A stretch of 64,000 nt of DNA from Streptomyces sp. JH34 (GCF_029428875.1 NZ_JAJSOO010000001.1:6110501-6174500), one strand, 5' to 3'. Shown: positions 7,799 to 16,797, numbered from the stretch's first letter. The notes: a model not told the origin generated them from the sequence alone. Numbers and translations are program-made.

Positions 7799-8770
7799 CT
7801 ATGACCGTACGGGCGTGTCGGCTCTCGTACGGCGGGAGACCCGGCTCCCCGCGCGCTGGGTGACCGCGATGCACACCAGGACGGCCACGGCCGCCGCCGG
7901 GGCCGCCCCGGACACCTCCTCGCCGAGCACGAGGAACGACCAGACCAGGGTGAGCAGCGGCTGCGCCAGCTGGAGCTGACTGGCCCGCGGGACTCCGATC
8001 TCCGCCATGCCCCGGTACCAGACGTAGAGCCCGAGGAAGGTCGATCCGGCGGCCACCCAGACCAGCCCGACGATCCCGTGCGCCGTGAGGTGCACCGGCT
8101 CCAAGGGCAGCGCCACCACCGCGCCGGCCACCGCGAGCGGCAGGGCGAGGACCAGGGCCCAGCCGATCACCTGCCAGCCGGGCATCGCTCCGGCCAGCCT
8201 GCCGCCCTCGGTGTATCCCGCCGCGCAGACCAGCAGGGCTCCGAAGAGGTACAGATCACCGCCCGAGACCTCCCCGCCGCTCTGCTGGACCGTGAAGGCC
8301 ATCACGACGGCCGCCCCCGTCAGTGCGGCGGCCCAGAAGGCGCGCGGCGGGCGCGAGCCGGTGCGCAGAGCCGAGAGGAGCGCGGTCGTCAGCGGCAGCA
8401 GCCCGACCACGACGGCCGCGTGCGAGCTCGTGGAGGTCTGGAGGGCCAGCGAGGTCAGCAAGGGGAAGCCCACCACCACGCCACCGGCGACGACCGCCAG
8501 GCCTGCCCAGTGGCGGCGCTCCGGCACCGGTACCCGGCCCGCGAGCAGGGCGCAACCGGCGATCAGCGCGGCGAGCACGCCGCGCAGCGCGACCAGGGAC
8601 CAGGGGCCGAAGCTCTCCAGGCCCCACACGGTCGAGGGGAAGGTCAGGGAGAAGGCGAGCACGCCGAGCCCGGCGAGGACGACGCCGCTCCCGGGGCCGC
8701 GGCGTGCCACCGAGGGCGGGGCGTCGACTGCTATTGCGGGTTGGCCGATAGCGCTATTCTTCGCTGTCAT
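7799..8770 (-). CDS. EamA/DMT-family transporter
   Basis: A 323-aa integral membrane protein with about ten hydrophobic segments in two EamA halves (roughly residues 35-155 and 165-300), typical of drug/metabolite exporters such as RhaT/YdcZ relatives. The ATG at 8770 overlaps the ATG of the divergent MocR-type regulator by two bases, so both mRNAs are probably leaderless. MocR regulators often control an adjacent exporter; the ligand here is unknown. Confidence 0.88.
   Translation of the reverse strand: MTAKNSAIGQPAIAVDAPPSVARRGPGSGVVLAGLGVLAFSLTFPSTVWGLESFGPWSLVALRGVLAALIAGCALLAGRVPVPERRHWAGLAVVAGGVVVGFPLLTSLALQTSTSSHAAVVVGLLPLTTALLSALRTGSRPPRAFWAAALTGAAVVMAFTVQQSGGEVSGGDLYLFGALLVCAAGYTEGGRLAGAMPGWQVIGWALVLALPLAVAGAVVALPLEPVHLTAHGIVGLVWVAAGSTFLGLYVWYRGMAEIGVPRASQLQLAQPLLTLVWSFLVLGEEVSGAAPAAAVAVLVCIAVTQRAGSRVSRRTRADTPVRS
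8731..8760. promoter_or_regulatory. Divergent operator/promoter with ATAGCGCTAT palindrome
   Basis: ATAGCGCTAT (8748-8757) is a perfect palindrome, and CTAT at 8731-8734 adds a third half-site. TATTCT (8755-8760) lies 8 bases before the MocR ATG and could be its -10, with TTGCGG at 8734-8739 as a weak -35. A regulator bound here would cover the control region of both divergent genes. Which protein binds is inferred. Confidence 0.5.
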
Positions 8771-10229
8771 GCATGAGCGTAGCAGCGTGTCCGAACTGGT
8801 GAGTTCTCTGAGGGGTGAGCTCAACCGCTACTCGGCAGGTGAGAAGCTGCCGTCGAGTCGCGCGCTCGTCGAGCGTTTCAGGGTCAGCCCGGTCACGGTC
8901 TCCCGGGCCGTCTCGCAGCTCGTCTCCGAAGGCCTGGTCGTCACCCGGCCCGGCTCCGGAGCCTTCCGGGCCGAGACGGCCGGCGCCGCCCCGGCGCCGG
9001 GCGACACCTCGTGGCAGGAGGTCTCGCTCAGCGGGGGCGGCGGCCCCGAGGTCGTGCCGCGCACCGTCGACGCCTCCGGTGTCCTGGTCACCCTCGCCGC
9101 ACCGCCCCCCGGGGTGATCGAGTTCAACGGCGGCTACCTCCATCCCGGCCTCCAGCCCGAGCGGGCCATGGCCGCCGCCCTGGCCCGGGCCGGGCGCCGG
9201 CCGGGGGCGTGGGGGAGGCCGCCCACCGACGGGCTGGGAGAGCTGCGCGCCTGGTTCGCCCGCGAGATCGGCGGCACGCTCACCGGGTCCGACGTTCTGA
9301 TCACAGCGGGCGGCCAGAGCGCGCTGGCCACCGCGCTGCGCGCACTCGCCCCGCCGGGAGCCCCCGTCCTCGTCGAATCGCCCACCTACCCGGGCATGCT
9401 GGCCGCCGCCCGTGCCACGGGGCTGCGGCCGGTCCCCGTGCCGGTCGACGCCGACGGGGTCCGGCCCGACCTGCTGGAGGCAGCCTTCCGCGCCACCGGG
9501 GCCAGGGTCTTCGTCTGTCAGCCGCTCTTCCAGAACCCGACCGGGGTGGTCCTCGCCGCGGACCGGCGCGCACGGATCGTGCGGGCCGCCCGGGAAGCGG
9601 GAGCCTTCGTCGTCGAGGACGACTTCGCCCGCCGTCTCGTCCACGCGGACGCCGGCCCGCTGCCCGAGCCGCTCGCGGCCCACGACCCGGACGGTGTCGT
9701 CGTCCATGTGCGCTCCCTCACCAAGATCACGTCACCGAGCCTCCGTGTCGGGGCCCTGGCCGCCCGGGGGCCCGTCCTGGAACGGCTGCGCGCCATCCAG
9801 GTCGTCGACAGCTTCTTCGTCCCGCGCCCCGTCCAGGAGGCCGCACTCGAACTCGTCGGCTCCCCGTCCTGGGAGCGTCATCTCCGTACCGTGGCCGCCG
9901 AGCTCGGCGGCCGGCGCACCGCGATGACGGCGGCGGTGCGCACCACGCTCCCCGAACTCGCCCTGCCGCACGTGCCGTCGGGCGGCGGCAGCATCTGGCT
10001 CAGGCTCCCCGGCCCGGTGGCGGGCGAACCCGCCCTCGTCGCCGCCGCCCTGCGGGCCGGGGTGGCCGTCGCACCCGGCCGCCCGTACCACTGTGCCGAA
10101 CCGCCCGCCGCACACGTGAGGCTGAGCTTCGCGGCCGTGTCGGGCGCCGCCGAGATCGCCGAGGGGGTGCGCAGGCTGCGCGCAGCGCTGGACGAGCTGC
10201 CCGCGCCGGGCGATAGCCTCCGCGGGTGA
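8769..10229 (+). CDS. MocR/GntR-type regulator with aminotransferase-like domain
   Basis: A 486-aa fusion with an N-terminal winged helix of the GntR class (about residues 8-75: ELVSSLRGELNRYSAGEKLP, SRALVERFRVSPVTVSRAV) and a C-terminal fold-type I aminotransferase domain. The PLP-binding Lys is residue 319 in RSLTKITSPSLRVG, and the Asn-Pro motif FQNPTG and EDDFAR cofactor contact are present. MocR proteins use PLP-bound ligands as effectors. An alternative GTG start at 8787 (MSELVSSL) fits some homologues. It overlaps the following acetyltransferase by GTGA and is divergent to an EamA exporter, its likely target. Confidence 0.92.
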   Translation: MHERSSVSELVSSLRGELNRYSAGEKLPSSRALVERFRVSPVTVSRAVSQLVSEGLVVTRPGSGAFRAETAGAAPAPGDTSWQEVSLSGGGGPEVVPRTVDASGVLVTLAAPPPGVIEFNGGYLHPGLQPERAMAAALARAGRRPGAWGRPPTDGLGELRAWFAREIGGTLTGSDVLITAGGQSALATALRALAPPGAPVLVESPTYPGMLAAARATGLRPVPVPVDADGVRPDLLEAAFRATGARVFVCQPLFQNPTGVVLAADRRARIVRAAREAGAFVVEDDFARRLVHADAGPLPEPLAAHDPDGVVVHVRSLTKITSPSLRVGALAARGPVLERLRAIQVVDSFFVPRPVQEAALELVGSPSWERHLRTVAAELGGRRTAMTAAVRTTLPELALPHVPSGGGSIWLRLPGPVAGEPALVAAALRAGVAVAPGRPYHCAEPPAAHVRLSFAAVSGAAEIAEGVRRLRAALDELPAPGDSLRG

Positions 10230-10663
10230 ACGACGACGACACCGCCGAGCGGCACTACGAGATCTCCGACGACCCCACGCGACTGGACGTGGCCCGAGTC
10301 CACCGCTGGCTGTCCACGGATGCCTACTGGGCCCTCGGGCGAACCCGGGAGCACCAGGAACGCATGATCGCCGGCTCGCGCAACTTCGGTGCGTACGAAC
10401 GGAGTTCGGGCGGACAGGCCGCCTACGCCCGCGTGGTGACCGACCACGCCTCCTTCGCGTGGATATGCGACGTGTACGTGGACCACGCGGCCCGCGGTCA
10501 CGGCCTCGGCACCCGGCTCGTCAGCACGGTGCGGGACGAGCTGGCCCCGCTCGGCGTACGCAGGTTCCTGCTGGCAACCGAGGACGCCCACGGGGTGTAC
10601 GCGAAGCTCGGTTTCACGCCACTCCCCGAGCCGGGCATGTGGATGTCCCTCCAGGTGGGCTGA
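10226..10663 (+). CDS. GNAT-family N-acetyltransferase
   Basis: A 145-aa single GNAT domain. The acetyl-CoA-binding motif A is seen as 'ICDVYVDHAARGHGLGTRLV' (residues ~78-97) and motif B as 'GVYAKLGFTPL'. Length and end (MWMSLQVG) match the family of small acetyltransferases close to YhdJ/Aac-like enzymes. It is translationally coupled to the MocR regulator (4-base overlap), so it may modify the compound sensed or exported by that locus. This is inference only. Confidence 0.88.
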   Translation: MNDDDTAERHYEISDDPTRLDVARVHRWLSTDAYWALGRTREHQERMIAGSRNFGAYERSSGGQAAYARVVTDHASFAWICDVYVDHAARGHGLGTRLVSTVRDELAPLGVRRFLLATEDAHGVYAKLGFTPLPEPGMWMSLQVG

Positions 10664-10731
10664 GACCCGGTCAACGCGCTTTCCGTCCCGCCCTCTTGAC
10701 CGGCGGGGCGGCCGGCCCCACGATCGCGCCC

Positions 10732-11307
10732 ATGAGTGTTCGGGTGTCCCTGGTCGCCGCAGCACGCAGCTCCGCCCTTCTCGCCGAGCGTTTCGACGAC
10801 GACCGGCCGCTCGACCACGAGGGCTGGCGCGAGGTGCAGCTCGCCGCCCACACCCTCGTCCGGCTCGGCGCCGCCGAACTGCGCTACTGCTCACCGACGC
10901 CCCGCAGCCGCGCCACCGGTGACGCCCTCGGCTTCGCCCCGCTCGTCCAGCCCGCGCTGCGCGACTGCGACATGGGCCGCTGGCGGGGGCTGACCCTCTC
11001 CGAGGTCGCCGCACGCGAACCGGCCGGTGTGGACGCCTGGCTCGCCGATCCGCGCTCCGCACCGCACGGCGGCGAATCCCTGCTCGCCTTCATCACCCGG
11101 GTCGGCGGCTGGCTCGACACCAGGCCGGTCCAGGACGGCGCCCTCGTCGCCGTCGCCGAACCCGCCGTCGTCCGTGCGGCCCTGGTCTACGCCCTCAAGG
11201 CCCCGCCGTCGACGTACTGGAACGTCGACGTCCGCCCGCTCTCCGCCGTGACGATCACCGGACTGCCCGGCCGGTGGAGCCTCAGTCTCGAAGCCGTGCC
11301 CCGTTGA
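10732..11307 (+). CDS. Histidine-phosphatase-family protein lacking the catalytic histidines
   Basis: A 191-aa protein with the overall phosphoglycerate-mutase/CobC-like pattern: 'PLDHEGW', 'RYCSPTPRSRATGDAL', 'LRDCDMGRWRGLTLSEV', 'PHGGESLLAF', 'NVDVRPLSAVTIT'. The RHG motif expected at residues 8-14 reads VAAARSS, and the second catalytic His of the SHG motif is replaced (VAEPAVVRAAL). Both histidines needed for phospho-transfer are therefore missing, and the protein is probably a non-catalytic member of the fold. The flanking spacing suggests a single-gene unit. Confidence 0.75.
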   Translation: MSVRVSLVAAARSSALLAERFDDDRPLDHEGWREVQLAAHTLVRLGAAELRYCSPTPRSRATGDALGFAPLVQPALRDCDMGRWRGLTLSEVAAREPAGVDAWLADPRSAPHGGESLLAFITRVGGWLDTRPVQDGALVAVAEPAVVRAALVYALKAPPSTYWNVDVRPLSAVTITGLPGRWSLSLEAVPR

Positions 11308-11401
11308 CCGGATCACCCGGTCGAAGGAACGGGCGTACGGTGCCTTCCCGCCAGTCCGACCAGTCGGTATGGTGCGTGGCACCGAGACGAGGAGAGAGCC
11401 C

Positions 11402-12553
11402 GTGCCGCACATCCAAGGTCACTGCGACGACCGGTTCGCCGCGGTACGTGACGCGTTCGCGGCGAACTTCGCCGAGCGCGACGAGGTGGGCGCGGCGGTC
11501 ACCGTCCTGCTCGACGGGCGCCCGGTGGTGGATCTCTGGGGCGGCTGGGCCGACGGGGCGCGGACCCGGCCGTGGGAGCGGGACACCGTCGTCAACGTCT
11601 GGTCCACGACGAAGGGCCCGACTGCGCTCTGCGCCCACATCCTCGCCGACCGAGGACTTCTCGACCTGGACGCCCCGGTCGCCGCGTACTGGCCCGAATT
11701 CGCCGCCGGGGGCAAGGAGTCCGTGCGTGTCCGCCACCTGCTCTCGCACCGCTCGGGCGTCTCCGGTCTGCGTGACCCGCACACCCTGGCCGAGCTCTAC
11801 GACTGGGAGCTGACCACCGCCCGCCTCGCCGCCACCGAGCCCTGGTGGGAGCCGGGCACCCGCTCGGGGTACCACGCGATCTCCTACGGCTTCCTGGTCG
11901 GCGAGGTCGTCCGCAGGATCACCGGACTGCTGCCCGGGGAGTTCCTGCGCCAGGAGGTCACCGGACCGCTCGGGATCGACTTCACGGTGGGCCTCCCGGA
12001 GAAGGACGCGGGCCGGGTCGCCGAACTGGTCCAGCCCAAGGACGTCTCCCGCGAACAGGCCGCCCTCTTCGCCCGGATGGAGCCGGTGGCCGTCGCCTCG
12101 CTGCTCAACCCGGTCACGGGCACCGCGGCCGCCAACACCCCGGAGTGGCGGGCCGCCGAGATCCCCGCCGCCAACGGCCACGGCACAGCCCGCGCGGTCG
12201 CCGCCCTCTACGGCATCCTCGCCGGGCGCGGCAGCCTCGACGGCAGCCGGATCCTGTCCGAGGAGGCCGCCGAGCGGGTCCGCGAGGGACAGGGCAGCTG
12301 CCGGGACCTGGTGCTGGGGGCGGGCTTCGCCCACGAGACCGAGCTGGGACTCGGCCTCTGGCTGAGCGGCGCCAACGGCTCGTACGGCCCCAATCCGCGC
12401 GCCGTCGGCCATGACGGTGCGGGCGGCTCCTGCGGCCTCGCCGACCCGGAGGCCGGCATCGCCCTCGGCTACGTCATGAACCGCATGGGCCCGCACATCG
12501 CCGACGACCCGCGCAAGATGGCGCTGGTCGACGCGGTGTACGGCGCCCTGTGA
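11402..12553 (+). CDS. Serine hydrolase of the beta-lactamase/EstB (family VIII esterase) type
   Basis: A 383-aa cytosolic-looking hydrolase without signal peptide. The SxxK motif is at Ser68-Lys71 (WSTTKG), the general-base Tyr is Tyr157 (SGYHAISYG), and the third motif is 'GHDGAGGS' near the C-terminus. These features match beta-lactamase-related esterases (PF00144). The GTG start has GGAGAG at about 8 bases. It is likely an esterase or peptidase acting on small substrates rather than an antibiotic resistance enzyme, since the pattern is that of family VIII esterases. It is convergent with the response regulator gene eight bases on. Confidence 0.9.
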   Translation: MPHIQGHCDDRFAAVRDAFAANFAERDEVGAAVTVLLDGRPVVDLWGGWADGARTRPWERDTVVNVWSTTKGPTALCAHILADRGLLDLDAPVAAYWPEFAAGGKESVRVRHLLSHRSGVSGLRDPHTLAELYDWELTTARLAATEPWWEPGTRSGYHAISYGFLVGEVVRRITGLLPGEFLRQEVTGPLGIDFTVGLPEKDAGRVAELVQPKDVSREQAALFARMEPVAVASLLNPVTGTAAANTPEWRAAEIPAANGHGTARAVAALYGILAGRGSLDGSRILSEEAAERVREGQGSCRDLVLGAGFAHETELGLGLWLSGANGSYGPNPRAVGHDGAGGSCGLADPEAGIALGYVMNRMGPHIADDPRKMALVDAVYGAL

Positions 12554-12560
12554 GCGGCGG

Positions 12561-13229
12561 TCAGTAGCCGGCCGGGCGCACCAGCCCCGACTCGTACGCG
12601 AACACCGCGGCCTGCGTCCGGTCGCGCAGGCCCAGCTTCACCAGGATCCGGCTCACATGGGTCTTCACGGTCTGCTCCGCCACCACCAGGCGCACCGCGA
12701 TCTCCGCGTTCGACAGGCCCTGTGCGATCAGCGAGAGCACCTCGGTCTCGCGTTCGGTGAGATCGCCGACGCGCTCCCTGCTGGGGGCGCGCGGGCCGGA
12801 GCTGACCCGGGAGAACTCGGCGATCAGCCGCTTCGTGATGTTCGGGGCGAGCAGCGCGTCCCCCGCCGCCACCACCCGCACGGCCTGCGCGAGTTCGGCG
12901 GCGGAGGCGTCCTTCAGCAGGAACCCGGAGGCGCCCGCGCGCAGCGCCTCGTAGACGTACTCGTCGAGGTCGAAGGTGGTCAGCACGAGGACCCGGACGG
13001 TGGTGCCGGGTGCCTCGATGAGCCGCCGGGTGGCGTCGATGCCGCCGAGCCGGGGCATCCGTATGTCCATCAGCACGACGTCGGGGGTGAGCTCGGCCGC
13101 CTTGGCCAGCGCGTCCAGGCCGTCCACCGCCTGGCCGACGACCTCGATGCCGGGCTCGGCGTCCAGCAGCACGGTGAAGCCCTGACGCACCATCATCTGG
13201 TCGTCGGCGATGAGCACGCGGATGGTCAT
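12561..13229 (-). CDS. LuxR/NarL-family two-component response regulator
   Basis: A 222-aa regulator with a receiver domain carrying Asp9-Asp10, phospho-acceptor Asp55 (VVLMDIRMP), Thr84 and Lys105 (LLKDAS), and a C-terminal LuxR HTH (about 157-215: LTERETEVLSLIAQGLSNAE). It is the last gene of a four-gene overlapping operon and overlaps the sensor kinase by four bases, so it is the cognate partner. Targets are unknown; the upstream esterase and acyltransferase hint at a cell-envelope or lipid-related response. Confidence 0.93.
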   Translation of the reverse strand: MTIRVLIADDQMMVRQGFTVLLDAEPGIEVVGQAVDGLDALAKAAELTPDVVLMDIRMPRLGGIDATRRLIEAPGTTVRVLVLTTFDLDEYVYEALRAGASGFLLKDASAAELAQAVRVVAAGDALLAPNITKRLIAEFSRVSSGPRAPSRERVGDLTERETEVLSLIAQGLSNAEIAVRLVVAEQTVKTHVSRILVKLGLRDRTQAAVFAYESGLVRPAGY

Positions 13230-14530
13230 GCGGGGTCCTCCAGGGTGAGCGTCGCCACGACTTCGTAACCCCCGCCGGGGGTGCGTCCGTGGGTGAGATC
13301 GCCGCCCAGCATGGTGACGCGTTCCCGCATGCCGAGCAGCCCGTGCCCGACCCCGCCCGCCGGCACCGGTGCCCGGTCGGGGGCGGAGTTGGTGACCCGG
13401 ACCGTGACGGCGGTGGAGTGGTAGCCGACCTCCACCCGGGCGCTCGCTCCGGGGGCGTGCCGCATGACGTTGCTGAGCGCTTCCTGCACGATGCGGAACG
13501 CCGAGAGCTCCACGCCCGGAGGGAGAGGCCTGGGCGTGCCCGTCGTCTCCCTCGTGACGGCGACGCCGGCGCCCCGCACCGTGCCGACCAACTCGTCGAG
13601 CCGGTCCAGGGTGGGCTGCGGGGCGTGCCGCAGCCCGTCTGCCGCCGCGTCCTCCGACCGCAGCACACCGAGGACCCTGCGCAGCTCGGCCAGCGCCTCC
13701 ACGGCGTTCTCCCGTATGCCGGCGAGGTTCTCCCTGAGCTCGACCGACGGGTTCTCGACCAGATGAGGGGCCACCTGGGCCTGGATGGAGATCACCGACA
13801 TGTGGTGGGCGACCACGTCGTGCAGCTCCCGGGCGATCCGGTTGCGCTCCTCCAGGAGGGTGCGCCGGGCCCGCTCCTCCTCGGTCTGCTCCGACTGGAC
13901 GACGAGCTGACCACGGGCCACCTTCAGGGCGCGCAGCGCCGCCCCGATCACCACGGCCGTGATGACGACCGACGCGCCGACGTCCAGGGAGTAGTTGTGG
14001 GCCCTGGTGGTGAAGCCGCTGGACACCAGTCCCGCCAGCAGGCTCAGCGCGAGCGCGAGGACGGCCCTGCGCGGCTGGACCCGCAGCGTCAGCAGGAAGA
14101 GCGCCCCGCTCTGCAACGCCATCTCGGGACCCGACCAGGGGAACATGTCGCCGGGCGCCGTCGTGGGCTCGGCGATGCGCACGCTGACGATCATCAGGAC
14201 CAGCGAGACCCACCAGGCGTGCAGCGGCCGCCACAGACCGGCCAACAGCGCCAGGGCCTGGCACACGACGAGGAGCACCACGTACTCCGGCACGGCCGCA
14301 CCGAGAGGGACCAGGTCGGGCACGTGCCACACGGAGACGAACGCCGCCCCGAGCGTCAGCAGCAGTCCGAACGCGGGCCGCCAGACCGGTGAGCCGGGCG
14401 TGCCCGCGGGCGGCACCGGATCGACGGGCGAGGTCCACAGATCCTCGCGCAGCATGTGCGGCAGCCCGCGCAGCACTCCCACGACCCGGCCCCAGGCCCC
14501 CGCCCCCGTCATGCCCCTCAGCTTAGACAC
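13226..14530 (-). CDS. NarL-type sensor histidine kinase
   Basis: A 434-aa membrane kinase with five or six hydrophobic segments between residues 53 and 200, a DHp of the HisKA_3 class with phospho-acceptor His237 (ARELHDVVAHHMSVISIQ), and a C-terminal HATPase domain (FRIVQEALSNVMRHAP, GHGLLGMRERV). The sensor is within the membrane with almost no external loop. The GTG at 14530 has GGAG at 7 bases and overlaps the preceding acyltransferase stop by 8 bases. The ATG at 14512 is less likely because its RBS would be too close. Confidence 0.92.
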   Translation of the reverse strand: MSKLRGMTGAGAWGRVVGVLRGLPHMLREDLWTSPVDPVPPAGTPGSPVWRPAFGLLLTLGAAFVSVWHVPDLVPLGAAVPEYVVLLVVCQALALLAGLWRPLHAWWVSLVLMIVSVRIAEPTTAPGDMFPWSGPEMALQSGALFLLTLRVQPRRAVLALALSLLAGLVSSGFTTRAHNYSLDVGASVVITAVVIGAALRALKVARGQLVVQSEQTEEERARRTLLEERNRIARELHDVVAHHMSVISIQAQVAPHLVENPSVELRENLAGIRENAVEALAELRRVLGVLRSEDAAADGLRHAPQPTLDRLDELVGTVRGAGVAVTRETTGTPRPLPPGVELSAFRIVQEALSNVMRHAPGASARVEVGYHSTAVTVRVTNSAPDRAPVPAGGVGHGLLGMRERVTMLGGDLTHGRTPGGGYEVVATLTLEDPA

Positions 14531-15707
14531 GGCGCGACTCCGGGACCGGTGCGGGGGAACCCGACCGCACGACCGTCGAACGCCCGCCGCGCCCCTGCTC
14601 GTACGCCCCGAACACCGACCGCAGCACCAGCAGCACCAGGGCGAACACGGGCAGCCAGGCCAGCCGTGCGAGCACCCAGCCGGGACCGTCGGGGACCGTG
14701 TGCAGACCGGGCAACGGGCCGCCCAGGAAGAGGGCGGTCGACGTGACCACGATCATCGCGGTCTGATGCCACAGGAACACGGTCATCGCGGACAGGTTCA
14801 GCAGTGCCACCGCCGCCCACACCGCCGGCCGCGCCAAGACCCTCCGCAGACGTCCGAGCACCAGCAGGGCCGTACCGCACTGGGCGAGGCCGAAGGTGAC
14901 GGCGGCGAGGGTCGGCGGGTCGAGGTTGGAGAGGGCGCCGCCGGGCACCCCGACCATCGACGCGGGGTAGCCGGCGAACAGCACCAGCCCGGCCGTGGCC
15001 GCCGCGCCCCCGAGCAGCAGCACCCAACCGGTCCGGCGGTCGCTCAGCGCGCCCCGCGCCCAGGCCGCCCCCAGGCAGTAGGGGACCAGCCAGCCGGCCG
15101 CCACATTGATCCAGCCGAGGGCGGCGGGGCCGTCGGACCCCAGCCGGAACAGGTCGACGTACAGGACGACGGTGAGCGGCCACAACGGGTGCAGCCGGAC
15201 CACCAGCGGCGTCGCGGCCGTCAGCCCGGCGAAGACCAGCAGGAACCACAGGGGCGACCACACCAGCTTCCCCAGCGCTCCCACCGTTTCGCCGTCCACC
15301 CCCGAGGCCGACATCACACCGGCCGCCACGGCCCACACGACGGTCACGGCCGCCACCGGCCGGAACAGGCGCACCATCCGGGCTCCCAGCCAGCTCCCGT
15401 ACGACTCGCCCCTCGCCCGGGCGGACGTGTACCCCTTCGCGCCCACCCGGCCGCCGACCAGGAAGAAGACGGCCAGTGTCTGGAACACCCAGGAGACCGG
15501 TGCGAGCCCGGGCATGTGACGGAGAGGACTCGCCCCGTGCAGCGTGCCGCTGTCGGCGACCAGAGCGGTCACCAGCCAGTGGCCGCACACCACGCCCAGG
15601 ATGGCGAAGGCGCGCAGGGCGTCGACCGCGCGGTCGCGGTCCCGCGGAGTCGCCGCGTCGATCCGCCGCACGAGATCACGCGCGCCGCTGCGCCCGAGGT
15701 CACCCAC
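14523..15707 (-). CDS. Acyltransferase-3 family membrane protein
   Basis: A 394-aa polytopic protein with about ten membrane segments. The family pattern begins 'DRAVDALRAFAILGVVCGHW' (catalytic-site His in CGHW) and continues with 'QTLAVFFLVGG' and 'VFLWHQTAMIV'. Such enzymes O-acylate glycans, lipids or antibiotics at the membrane. It starts with GTG 8 bases inside the upstream hydrolase gene and ends 8 bases inside the kinase gene, so all four genes appear translationally coupled. The substrate is unknown. Confidence 0.85.
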   Translation of the reverse strand: MGDLGRSGARDLVRRIDAATPRDRDRAVDALRAFAILGVVCGHWLVTALVADSGTLHGASPLRHMPGLAPVSWVFQTLAVFFLVGGRVGAKGYTSARARGESYGSWLGARMVRLFRPVAAVTVVWAVAAGVMSASGVDGETVGALGKLVWSPLWFLLVFAGLTAATPLVVRLHPLWPLTVVLYVDLFRLGSDGPAALGWINVAAGWLVPYCLGAAWARGALSDRRTGWVLLLGGAAATAGLVLFAGYPASMVGVPGGALSNLDPPTLAAVTFGLAQCGTALLVLGRLRRVLARPAVWAAVALLNLSAMTVFLWHQTAMIVVTSTALFLGGPLPGLHTVPDGPGWVLARLAWLPVFALVLLVLRSVFGAYEQGRGGRSTVVRSGSPAPVPESRRV

Positions 15708-16659
15708 GGTCGCCCCCGGCCGTCCCCGCCACGATGCCGGCGATGCCGCGCAGCGAGACGGACCCGCGTCTCAGGTAGTCGCTGTGCCCGGCGTCGCCCG
15801 CGTCGAAGACCTCGGCGCCGAACTCCGGCGACACCGGGTCCGTCCCGAATCCGACCGTGACGAACGGCAGCGGGAGAGTCGTGTGCGGAATCCGTGCGAT
15901 CCAGTCGTTACCGCCCAGGCCCGCACGCACCGTGGCCCGGGTGTGCAGACCGGCTGCGCTCCCGGCACCGGTGCCGGGACTCCCGTACAGCACGATGTCC
16001 GCCACATCGAGCCCGGACGCGGCCCGGGCGCAGACCACGGAACCGTAGGAGTGGCAGAGGACGGTCGTACGGGCGCGCGGCGACGCCTGGGTCAGTTCCC
16101 CCACGAACGTGCGCAGACCGGGCGCCGCCTCGTCGGCCCGCCCCGCCGTCAGGGACGACGGGCCCAGCGTGGCGGGCGTCCGGTAGCCGAGCCAGGCGAC
16201 GACGGCCGACCCGCCGCCCAGTTCGCCCAGCAGCGCCTGCGCACCCTGCCGTAAACGCCCGTAGTGATCGAGGTCGACGCCCGCACCCGGCACCAGTACG
16301 GCGATGCGCCGGGCCCGGGACAGATCACCGAGGACCTCGGCGCTGCGCCCGCCGTCCCGCCCGTCGAACATCAGGAAGCGCCGTCCCGGACCCGCCATGT
16401 CCCCGAGCGCGGCGGCCCGCCGGGAGTCCCCGTGCTGGGTGGCCATGTCCCGTGCAGCCCGGATCTCCCGCCGCCCGGCCGCGTACCTGGCATCCAGCTC
16501 GGAGGCCGCCACCGTGCCCAGCGGGGCGAGGACGGCGGGGGCGGGCGCCGGAACGGCGGCGGGACGGGCCGCCCCCGACACCGGCAGTGCCACGGACGTG
16601 GTGACGAGGGCGGTGAGCAGGGCGCGGCGTGCGCGGCTGCTCCATGGGCGGGGCGCCAT
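15700..16659 (-). CDS. Secreted alpha/beta hydrolase (DUF1023 type)
   Basis: A 319-aa protein with a positively charged N-terminus and hydrophobic signal (residues ~8-32), then a DUF1023 alpha/beta hydrolase domain. The oxyanion region is RRIAVLVPGAGVDLDHYG and the nucleophile elbow is TVLCHSYGSVV (CHSYGS). Histidine in 'DAGHSDYL' fits the catalytic His. The ATG has AAGGA about 7 bases upstream. It is the first gene of the operon with the acyltransferase and two-component system and may be exported to act on envelope or extracellular esters. Confidence 0.87.
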   Translation of the reverse strand: MAPRPWSSRARRALLTALVTTSVALPVSGAARPAAVPAPAPAVLAPLGTVAASELDARYAAGRREIRAARDMATQHGDSRRAAALGDMAGPGRRFLMFDGRDGGRSAEVLGDLSRARRIAVLVPGAGVDLDHYGRLRQGAQALLGELGGGSAVVAWLGYRTPATLGPSSLTAGRADEAAPGLRTFVGELTQASPRARTTVLCHSYGSVVCARAASGLDVADIVLYGSPGTGAGSAAGLHTRATVRAGLGGNDWIARIPHTTLPLPFVTVGFGTDPVSPEFGAEVFDAGDAGHSDYLRRGSVSLRGIAGIVAGTAGGDRG

Positions 16660-16797
16660 GGGAAGTCCTTCCGTACCGGATCGATCTCGTTGAATCCGGT
16701 ACCGAAGTTATGGAGCGGTCCGTGTCGTCGGCGTCCCGCTCAGGAGTGCATCCTCCGCGTAGCTCCCAAGTACTACGAGTAGGGGGCGCCCCACCCG

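Noticed and set aside
11402-12553. Beta-lactamase resistance gene
   Set aside because: Has the SxxK fold but lacks a signal peptide and follows the family VIII esterase pattern.
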